From positions 1 to 8,110 of the forward strand of contig CAINGG010000394.1 in the NCBI GenBank assembly GCA_903848435.1: a stretch of DNA of 8,110 nucleotides, read 5' to 3'. The notes under the pieces were generated by a model. It did no database searches, was not told where the DNA came from, and saw nothing but the letters and a program-made list of their open reading frames with translations. Position 1 is the stretch's first letter. Each line of letters starts with the position of its first letter. Origin of the DNA: an uncultured Actinomycetes bacterium (GTDB taxonomy: Bacteria; Actinomycetota; Actinomycetes; S36-B12). Positions 1 through 4,979 of the stretch are shown here, piece by piece. A program made the position numbers and the translations under genes.

Positions 1-513
1 ATCACCGACCTCGAGATATTGGTCGACGGCGAGGTCCGCGATGACCCACAGGACCGCGATCGGACCCAGGGCTGCGATCGCGGGGTTGTCATCCAGGCGA
101 TCCCGGGCGATCTCGGGGTCGTGGTTGCGCCCGTGCCGGACGCTCACCGCAAAGTCGGGCCCGATGAAGGAGGCCACCTGTCCGGTCTCGACATCGGAGG
201 AGTCGTCGATCCATTCGAGGGTCTTGAGCAAGGCGAACAGTTCGTCGTGGTCGTATTCGATCTTGGCGCGCTGCTGCGGAGAGGCGCTGTCCTCGACCAG
301 CAGGGGATCGAGGCCGAAGGTCTCGGCCACCATCGAGACCTCATCATGCGCCGGATCCGGCAGGCTCAGCCAGACATAGCCACCGGCGTCCTTGGCGTCC
401 TTGGCGAGTTGGGTGATGCTCGCGCGGGCTGCTGTCGCGTCAGCGGTGTCGATGTCGAAGTCCGAGCCGGGGGTGCGGACGCCGTCCTTGTAGACGCCCA
501 TGCACCGGATCAT
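1..513 (-). CDS. corA: CorA-family Mg2+/Co2+ transporter, N-terminal part (cut by window edge)
   Basis: Reading the minus strand from ATG at 513 gives 171 codons open to base 1, so the gene continues beyond the left edge. The visible part is the soluble N-terminal domain of CorA channels, which sits in the cytoplasm as a funnel sensing Mg2+. Family-typical stretches are YVWLSLPDP (46-54), FGLDPLLVEDS (66-76) followed by QQRAKIEYD (80-88), FIGPDFAVSVRHG (116-128) and LGPIAVLWVIADLAVDQY (149-166). The C-terminal stalk, the two membrane helices and the GMN selectivity motif would lie outside the window, so transport itself cannot be confirmed here. The start at 513 is favoured by a GTGAGGT ribosome site about five bases upstream and by an N-terminus (MIRCMGVYKDG) like that of actinobacterial CorA proteins. 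An ATG at codon 5 and an upstream GTG are less likely. The gene is divergent from the histidine phosphatase gene. Family assignment is strong; metal specificity is inferred. Confidence 0.88.
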   Translation of the reverse strand, partial: MIRCMGVYKDGVRTPGSDFDIDTADATAARASITQLAKDAKDAGGYVWLSLPDPAHDEVSMVAETFGLDPLLVEDSASPQQRAKIEYDHDELFALLKTLEWIDDSSDVETGQVASFIGPDFAVSVRHGRNHDPEIARDRLDDNPAIAALGPIAVLWVIADLAVDQYLEVGD

Positions 514-588
514 GAAGACCTCACTTCGTCGTCGCACCAACGAGATGCGCCACGGCCATTGTGGCAGCGCCTCGCTACCCTCGTGCTC
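514..588. promoter_or_regulatory. Divergent intergenic region between corA and the phosphatase gene
   Basis: These 75 bases separate two divergent start codons and must hold the promoter for the corA-like gene and probably that of the four-gene block. On + a TACCCT hexamer (576-581) fits the actinobacterial -10 pattern TAnnnT and ends seven bases before the ATG at 589, which would give a leaderless message. No good -35 is visible at the expected distance. On - the GTGAGGT ribosome site of corA lies at about 519-525. I see no convincing minus-strand -10 and no operator-like palindrome. Confidence 0.4.
576..581 (+). promoter_or_regulatory. Candidate -10 element TACCCT for leaderless phosphatase mRNA
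   Basis: TACCCT fits TAnnnT and ends seven bases before ATG 589, the distance expected if transcription starts at the A of the start codon. The stretch before the ATG is pyrimidine-rich and has no purine-rich ribosome site, which supports a leaderless start. No clear -35 is seen. The call rests on spacing and on the same arrangement at two other genes here. Confidence 0.35.
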
Positions 589-1272
589 ATGGCCACGGTG
601 ATTCTCGTTCGTCATGGGCGTACGCCGGCCAACGTCCAAGGGATCCTCGCCGGGTGGACCCCTGGGATCGGCCTCGATGACGTCGGTCGCGAGCAGGTCG
701 AGAAGGCAGGCGCTCGCCTGGCCGCCCTTCGCCTCTCCGCGGTCGTGACGAGCCCGCTGGACCGCACGCGCGAGACCGCTGCGGCGATCCTGGCCTCCCA
801 ATCGCGCGACGTTGCCCTCCACGAGGACGAGCGGGTCGGCGAGTGCCGCTATGGCGACTGGACCGGGCGGTCGCTGAAGGACCTGTCCAAGGACCCGCTG
901 TGGAAGGTGGTGCAAGGCCACGCCAGTGCTGTCACCTTCCCGGGTGGGGAGTCCATGCCCGCCATGCAGGCCCGCGCGGTCGACGCCGTGCGCGAGTGGA
1001 ATGCGCGCCTGGGAGAGAAGGCCGTCTACGCGGTGGTGAGCCACGGAGACGTCATCAAGGCCGTTCTTGCCGACGCCCTCGGCATGCACCTGGATCACTT
1101 CCAGCGCATCGTGATCGATCCGGCATCGGTATCCGTCGTGCACTACACCACATCGCGTCCATTCGTCCTGCGCGTCAATGACGCGTCCGGCGACCTCGCG
1201 ACACTCCAGCGGCGCACCCGCCGCAAGCGGTCGGGCGACGCCGCCGTGGGGGGCGGTAGCGGCGACGCGTAG
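589..1272 (+). CDS. Histidine phosphatase superfamily protein, MSMEG_4193-type
   Basis: A 227-residue soluble protein of the histidine phosphatase (phosphoglycerate-mutase-like) superfamily, which moves phosphate through a phosphohistidine. The opening ILVRHGRTPAN carries the RHG motif with the nucleophile His9. TSPLDRTRET (54-63) supplies the second arginine, GECRYGDWTG (84-93) the acidic residue near the active site (Glu85), and VSHGDVIKA (150-158) the second catalytic histidine, His152. All core residues are present. The C-terminal tail (about 207-227) is basic and then Gly/Ala-rich, probably disordered. The frame stays open far upstream, but homology begins at ATG 589 and the upstream part is antisense to corA. 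No Shine-Dalgarno site is visible; TACCCT seven bases upstream suggests leaderless expression. It resembles the family I recall as 'MSMEG_4193 family putative phosphomutase', repeatedly found with DUF3090 and SCO1664-type genes. Substrate unknown; a small phosphorylated metabolite is likely. Confidence 0.87.
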   Translation: MATVILVRHGRTPANVQGILAGWTPGIGLDDVGREQVEKAGARLAALRLSAVVTSPLDRTRETAAAILASQSRDVALHEDERVGECRYGDWTGRSLKDLSKDPLWKVVQGHASAVTFPGGESMPAMQARAVDAVREWNARLGEKAVYAVVSHGDVIKAVLADALGMHLDHFQRIVIDPASVSVVHYTTSRPFVLRVNDASGDLATLQRRTRRKRSGDAAVGGGSGDA

Positions 1273-1273
1273 G

Positions 1274-1279
1274 TAGGCT
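1274..1279 (+). promoter_or_regulatory. Candidate -10 element TAGGCT for leaderless DUF3090 mRNA
   Basis: TAGGCT begins two bases after the phosphatase stop codon and ends six bases before GTG 1286. An identical hexamer at the identical distance precedes mshC. No -35-like sequence is found 17 bases upstream (a G-rich stretch), as is common for actinobacterial leaderless promoters. If active, the DUF3090 gene is also transcribed independently of the phosphatase gene. The intervening GGCGGG could alternatively act as a weak ribosome site, although it directly abuts the start codon. Confidence 0.5.
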
Positions 1280-1285
1280 GGCGGG

Positions 1286-1819
1286 GTGTCGCGCCGCATC
1301 CTCACTTTCGACGCGCCTCGTCGATTTATCGCGGGCACGGTCGGCATGCCGGGGGAGCGCACGTTCTTCCTCCAGGCGGCGCAGGGCGGTGACCTGGCCA
1401 CCGTGTCGTTGGAGAAGGCGCAGGTGGCCCTGATCGCCGATCGGCTCGATGAACTCCTCGACGAGGCGGGCGCATCGAGTGCCGCCAACCCTGACGACAA
1501 CGACCCACTGGATGTGCCCTTCGAGGAGGAATTCCGCGCGGGCGCGTTGGCCCTGGGCTGGGATCCGGCGACGTCACGGGTCGTGATCGAGGCGCACGCC
1601 CTGACGGAGGACCGCGAGCCCGCCGAGCTTGGCGACGACGATGACAGTGCTGCCGACACGCTGCGAGTGGTTCTCGAACCCGCGATGTGCCGCGCATTCA
1701 TTCGCAGGGCCCGGGCCCTCGTCTCCGCGGGCCGACCACCGTGTCCCTTCTGCCTGCAACCGCTCGACCCGGCGGGACACATCTGTGCGCGCGCCAACGG
1801 CTACCGGCGCAGGTCGTGA
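1286..1819 (+). CDS. DUF3090 family protein with C-terminal zinc-knuckle-like motif
   Basis: A 177-residue protein of the actinobacterial DUF3090 family (TIGR03847 type), function unknown. The N-terminal half (FDAPRRFIAGTVGMPGERTFFLQA, residues 8-31, described here in part) is the conserved family opening. The middle is an acidic stretch (65-80 and 114-124, including DDDDS) that may be a flexible loop. The C-terminus holds Cys153, Cys156, His165 and Cys167 in CPFC-x8-HIC, then the family-typical NGYRR. This spacing is that of a small zinc-binding knuckle, suggesting metal binding and possibly contact with nucleic acid or protein; that is inference. The GTG start is preceded by TAGGCT six bases upstream instead of a normal ribosome site. 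It starts 14 bases after the phosphatase gene and overlaps the kinase-like gene by GTGA, so it is probably translationally coupled to it. No signal peptide or membrane segment. Confidence 0.88.
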   Translation: MSRRILTFDAPRRFIAGTVGMPGERTFFLQAAQGGDLATVSLEKAQVALIADRLDELLDEAGASSAANPDDNDPLDVPFEEEFRAGALALGWDPATSRVVIEAHALTEDREPAELGDDDDSAADTLRVVLEPAMCRAFIRRARALVSAGRPPCPFCLQPLDPAGHICARANGYRRRS

Positions 1820-2604
1820 GCCAGGCACCCGACCTGCGCGATGTCCTGACAGTGGGCGACCTCGAGATCGAAGGGCGTCTGAGCGGGGCCTCGAATGCGA
1901 CGCTCAGGGCCACGGCCTCGCTAGATGGAGTCGATGTCGTCTGCGTCTACAAGCCGCGGCGCGGCGAGCGACCGCTGTGGGACTTCCCGTCCGGCTCACT
2001 GGGTGAGCGCGAGGTGGCCGCCTACGTCGTATCGCGTGCCACCGGCTGGGATCTGGTGCCGACGACCGTCTGGCGCGAGGACGGCCCATTCGGACCGGGC
2101 ATGTGCCAGCTGTGGATCGAGGCGAACGACGAGGCGACGCCGGTGCGCGTGGTCGATGACCCCCTGCCCGGCGCCTGGCGCACGGTGGCCGAGGGTGAGG
2201 GCCTGGACGGTGGCCTCGTGCGCCTCGTACACGAAGACGTCGCCGACCTCCGTCGACTGAGCCTGCTGGATGTCGTGGTGAACAACGCCGATCGCAAGGG
2301 CGGTCATGCGTTGCGAGATGACTCCGGCCGGCTCTTCGCCATTGACCACGGACTGACATTTCACGACGACGACAAGCTGCGCACGGTCCTGTGGGGATGG
2401 GCGGGCACGCCCATCGACCCTGCAGACCGTGCTGATCTCGAGTCGTTGGCGCGTCGCTGGGGCGACGTCGTGGATGAGCTGAGGCCCTGGCTCGCGACGC
2501 GCGAGATTCGGGCGGCCGGCGCGCGACTCGACGCGCTGCTGACTGCGGGCATCCATCCCGAGCCTGAGGGCGCATGGCCGGCGCTGCCCTGGCCGGCCAT
2601 GTGA
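1816..2604 (+). CDS. SCO1664-family protein, distant PI3/4-kinase-like fold
   Basis: A 262-residue soluble protein of the SCO1664 family (TIGR03843 type), found mostly in Actinobacteria and distantly related to phosphatidylinositol 3-/4-kinases. Kinase-like landmarks appear in order: a Gly/Ser/Asn-rich turn LSGASNATL (22-30), VYKPRRGERPLWDFP (44-58) with Lys46 as the likely ATP-contacting lysine, LLDVVVNNADRKGGH (150-164) resembling the catalytic loop with Asp159, and FAIDHGLTF (174-182) whose DHG sits where kinases have the metal-binding DFG. The C-terminal part is helical. Substrate unknown: lipid, protein or small molecule. GTG 1816 is chosen because it overlaps the preceding TGA (GTGA), has AGGT just upstream, and family similarity starts near it; the frame is open to 1687 but that part overlaps DUF3090 coding sequence. 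It lies 18 bases before mshC. Catalytic activity is inferred from residues only. Confidence 0.86.
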   Translation: MSQAPDLRDVLTVGDLEIEGRLSGASNATLRATASLDGVDVVCVYKPRRGERPLWDFPSGSLGEREVAAYVVSRATGWDLVPTTVWREDGPFGPGMCQLWIEANDEATPVRVVDDPLPGAWRTVAEGEGLDGGLVRLVHEDVADLRRLSLLDVVVNNADRKGGHALRDDSGRLFAIDHGLTFHDDDKLRTVLWGWAGTPIDPADRADLESLARRWGDVVDELRPWLATREIRAAGARLDALLTAGIHPEPEGAWPALPWPAM

Positions 2605-2610
2605 TCGCAC

Positions 2611-2616
2611 TAGGCT
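2611..2616 (+). promoter_or_regulatory. Candidate -10 element TAGGCT for leaderless mshC mRNA
   Basis: TAGGCT lies in the 18-base gap between the kinase-like gene and mshC and ends six bases before GTG 2623, the same hexamer and distance as ahead of the DUF3090 gene. The six intervening bases (CCTGAC) contain no ribosome-binding sequence, which strengthens the case for a transcript starting at the GTG. It would let mshC be expressed separately from the three upstream genes. Confidence 0.55.
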
Positions 2617-2622
2617 CCTGAC

Positions 2623-3852
2623 GTGGATTCCTGGGAGGCGCCTGACGTCCCGCGCCTGCCAGGGGCCGGTCGCCCACTGCGCCTCTACGACTCTGCGACC
2701 CAGCAGATTCGCCCCACGTCCCCCGGGCCGGAGGCGCGCATCTACGTCTGCGGGATCACGCCGTATGACGCGACGCACATGGGTCATGCCGCGACGTACA
2801 TCGCCTTTGATCTCGTGCAGCGGGCGTGGCTGGATGCCGGACACTCGGTGTTCTACGTGCAAAACGTCACTGATATCGACGATCCCCTCCTGGAGCGAGC
2901 GGCGGCAACGGGACAGGACTGGCGAGACATCGCGCAGCGTGAGACGCAGCTCTTTCGCACCGACATGGTGGCCCTGCGGGCGCTCCCGCCACGCGAATAC
3001 ATCGGCGCCGTCGAGTCGATCCCATCCGTCGTCCGCTGTGTCCAAGAACTGCAGCGCCGCGGGTGCGTGTACTCGATCGATGGCGACCTGTATTTCGACG
3101 TCAGCTCCGACCCGATGTTCGGTGAGGTGTCCCATTACGACCTCGAGGAGATGACGGCGCTCTTCGCCGAACGCGGTGGCGACCCGCTGCGTTCGGGCAA
3201 GCGTCACGGCCTCGATCCGTTGCTATGGCGCGCGGCCCGCCCGGAGGAGCCCGCCTGGGACACCGAGCTCGGGCACGGACGCCCCGGCTGGCACATCGAG
3301 TGCGTGGCCATTGCGCTCGACACCCTGGGCATGGCCTTCGATGTGCAGGGCGGCGGGAGCGATCTCCTCTTCCCGCACCACGAGATGGGCGCGGCCCACG
3401 CCGAGGTGATGACCGGCGAGTGGCCCTACGCCCGTCACTACGTGCACACCGGCATGGTCGGCCTCGGTGGCGAGAAGATGAGCAAGTCGCTCGGCAACCT
3501 GGTCTTCGTGTCGCGGCTCCGCGAGGAGGGCATCGACCCCATGGCCATCCGCCTCACGCTCGTGGGGCACCACTATCGGGGGGGCTGGGAGTGGACGGAT
3601 GACGGCCTAGCGCAGGCGCAGAAACGGCTGGCTCTCTGGCGTGACGGTGCCGCACTAGCGAGCGGTCCGTCCTTCGACGCCACACTCGAACGCATGCGCG
3701 AGGTGCTGGCCGATGATCTCGATTCTCCTCGTGCGGTGGCCGCGGTCGATCGCTGGGTCGATGACGCCTTGGCGCGCGGCGGACGAGATGAGCAGGCGCC
3801 AGCGCTCATGGCTGCCGCCTGCGATGCGCTCCTCGGGGTGAGGCTTGGCTAG
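2623..3852 (+). CDS. mshC: Mycothiol cysteine ligase MshC
   Basis: L-cysteine:1D-myo-inositol 2-amino-2-deoxy-alpha-D-glucopyranoside ligase joins cysteine to GlcN-Ins with ATP, through a cysteinyl-AMP intermediate, giving Cys-GlcN-Ins; MshD then acetylates it to mycothiol, the main low-molecular-weight thiol of actinobacteria. Acts in the cytoplasm. The 409-residue length is typical. It is a cysteinyl-tRNA-synthetase relative: YVCGITPYDATHMGHA (41-56) holds zinc ligand Cys43 and the HIGH-like HMGH; GWHIECVAIA (222-231) gives Cys227; LLFPHHEM (248-255) gives His252; GGEKMSKSLGN (282-292) is the KMSKS loop. MshC is told from CysS by its short C-terminus without an anticodon-binding domain and by its neighbours. 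The GTG start has no ribosome site but has TAGGCT six bases upstream. It ends in a CTAG shared with the convergent gnd stop. An intact mshC predicts a mycothiol producer. Confidence 0.96.
   Translation: MDSWEAPDVPRLPGAGRPLRLYDSATQQIRPTSPGPEARIYVCGITPYDATHMGHAATYIAFDLVQRAWLDAGHSVFYVQNVTDIDDPLLERAAATGQDWRDIAQRETQLFRTDMVALRALPPREYIGAVESIPSVVRCVQELQRRGCVYSIDGDLYFDVSSDPMFGEVSHYDLEEMTALFAERGGDPLRSGKRHGLDPLLWRAARPEEPAWDTELGHGRPGWHIECVAIALDTLGMAFDVQGGGSDLLFPHHEMGAAHAEVMTGEWPYARHYVHTGMVGLGGEKMSKSLGNLVFVSRLREEGIDPMAIRLTLVGHHYRGGWEWTDDGLAQAQKRLALWRDGAALASGPSFDATLERMREVLADDLDSPRAVAAVDRWVDDALARGGRDEQAPALMAAACDALLGVRLG
3849..3852. other. CTAG palindrome holding the stop codons of mshC and gnd
   Basis: The mshC stop TAG is 3850-3852 on + and the gnd stop TAG is read from 3851 to 3849 on -. 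The two genes overlap by four bases with no spacer. No hairpin with a T-run is seen at the junction, so any terminator must lie within the opposing gene or be Rho-dependent. Confidence 0.9.
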
Positions 3853-4883
3853 GCCTTCTTCTCGTCGTGGCCGCCGAAGGCCTTTCGCTGGGCGGACTGC
3901 ACCTTGTAGGCGAAGTCAGCCATGCCCTGCGAATCGAATCGCGAGTAAAGGGCCTCGGTGAGCACGGGCGCGGGCACGCCCTCTTCAATGGCGGCGATCG
4001 ACGTCCAACGACCCTCGCCCGAGTCCGAGACCCTCCCGGAAAACTCCGATAGGTCATTGCTTTCGCTGAGCGCAAGGGCAGTGAGGTCGAGGAGCCAGGA
4101 TCCGATCACGCTGCCGCGCCGCCAGACCTCGGTGATCGCTGGCAGGTCGAATTCATACTGGTAGTACTCGGGGTGCTCAAGGGGAGCGGTCTCGGCATCG
4201 GCGGTGCGCTGGCGCAGGCCCGTGTCGGCGTGCTTGAGGATATTGAGTCCCTCGGCGAAGGCCGCCATGATGCCGTACTCGATGCCGTTGTGGACCATCT
4301 TGACGAAGTGGCCGGCACCGTTAGGTCCGCAGTGCAGCCATCCCTCTTCTCCTGGCAGCAGCGGACCTGTCCGCTCGCCGGTGCGAGCGGCCGAAGCGAC
4401 GCCGGGGGCGATCGACGACCAGATCGGATCGAGCCGATCAACGGCGTCATCATCTCCGCCGATCATCAGTGAGTAGCCGCGCTCGAGTCCCCAGACTCCG
4501 CCGGACGTGCCACAGTCGATGTAGTGGATTCCGCGCGGACGCAAGGCGGCGGCTCGACGGATGTCATCGCGGTAGTAGGAGTTGCCACCATCGATGAGGG
4601 AGTCGCCAGGTGAGACAAGTGCCCCTAGCTCGTTGACGACGCTCTCGGTGATCGCGCCTGCCGGGACCATGATCCAGGCCGCCCGAGGGGGAGTGAGGAG
4701 TGAGACGAACTCCTCGAGGGATGATGAGCCCACGGCACCCTCGGCCACCAATGTCGCCACGACCTGCGGATCGCGGTCGTAGACGACGGCACTGTGTCCG
4801 TCGCGCATGATGCGACGCACGATGTTGGCGCCCATCCGGCCGAGCCCAACCATCCCCAACTGCATCGGTGCTGAAGTCGCCAT
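3849..4883 (-). CDS. gnd: 6-phosphogluconate dehydrogenase (decarboxylating), short type
   Basis: A 344-residue cytoplasmic enzyme converting 6-phosphogluconate to ribulose 5-phosphate and CO2 with reduction of NAD(P)+, in the oxidative pentose phosphate pathway. It is the short form (about 300-345 residues, versus about 470 for the long Gnd). GLGRMG (13-18) is the dinucleotide-binding loop; LIDGGNSYYRDD and DCGTSGGVWGLERGYSLMIGGD are substrate/cofactor regions typical of the short type; KMVHNGIEYG has catalytic Lys195 and Glu202 at the usual seven-residue spacing. Strand two ends in VVYDRDP: Asp36 favours NAD+, but the next residue Arg37 could contact an NADP+ phosphate, so cofactor choice is open. 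ATG 4883 is chosen for an AAGGGA ribosome site eight bases upstream; the frame is open to 5165 but enters antisense pgi sequence. Divergent from pgi, convergent with mshC. Confidence 0.93.
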   Translation of the reverse strand: MATSAPMQLGMVGLGRMGANIVRRIMRDGHSAVVYDRDPQVVATLVAEGAVGSSSLEEFVSLLTPPRAAWIMVPAGAITESVVNELGALVSPGDSLIDGGNSYYRDDIRRAAALRPRGIHYIDCGTSGGVWGLERGYSLMIGGDDDAVDRLDPIWSSIAPGVASAARTGERTGPLLPGEEGWLHCGPNGAGHFVKMVHNGIEYGIMAAFAEGLNILKHADTGLRQRTADAETAPLEHPEYYQYEFDLPAITEVWRRGSVIGSWLLDLTALALSESNDLSEFSGRVSDSGEGRWTSIAAIEEGVPAPVLTEALYSRFDSQGMADFAYKVQSAQRKAFGGHDEKKA

Positions 4884-4979
4884 GCTTCGATTCCCTTCAA
4901 GGTGGCCAGCGGGCAACAGAACAGTGACCGTTGGTGCATACGCTGTACGAGTCGCCCACGGTAGTGCAAGGCTTCCGGC
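4884..4979. promoter_or_regulatory. Divergent promoter region between gnd and pgi
   Basis: These 96 bases separate the divergent starts of gnd and pgi and must carry both promoters. On +, TACGCT (4939-4944) fits TAnnnT and would give a leader of roughly 28 bases; AAGG (4968-4971), eight bases before the pgi ATG, is a modest ribosome site. On -, the sequence opposite 4958-4963 reads TACCGT and is a possible -10 for gnd, and AAGGGA just upstream of 4883 is its ribosome site. -35 elements are not clear for either. I see no strong operator palindrome or riboswitch-like structure. The divergence allows the two sugar-phosphate genes to be co-regulated from one short region, but this is inference. 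Confidence 0.45.

Noticed and set aside
385..402. Two tandem copies of a 9-base unit (GGCGTCCTT) in the corA-like gene.
   Set aside because: It encodes a repeated Lys-Asp-Ala in a helical stretch; two short in-frame copies are too few to call a repeat element.
19..588. The phosphatase frame stays open for 190 codons upstream of ATG 589, as if the protein had a long N-terminal extension.
   Set aside because: The extension is exactly antisense to the corA-like gene, has no recognisable domain, and histidine phosphatase homology (VILVRHG) starts at residue 4 after ATG 589.
1687..1815. The kinase-like gene's frame is open 43 codons upstream of GTG 1816.
   Set aside because: This part overlaps the conserved zinc-knuckle end of the DUF3090 gene and reads as low-complexity Pro/Arg-rich sequence. 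The GTGA overlap is the usual operon junction.
1996..3207. A 403-codon open frame on - antisense to the kinase-like gene and mshC.
   Set aside because: It mirrors two well-supported genes, has no family motif, and long antisense frames are expected in GC-rich DNA with G/C third positions. The same holds for minus-strand frames at 1904-2677, 5184-5903 and 6009-6791 (opposite pgi and its end).
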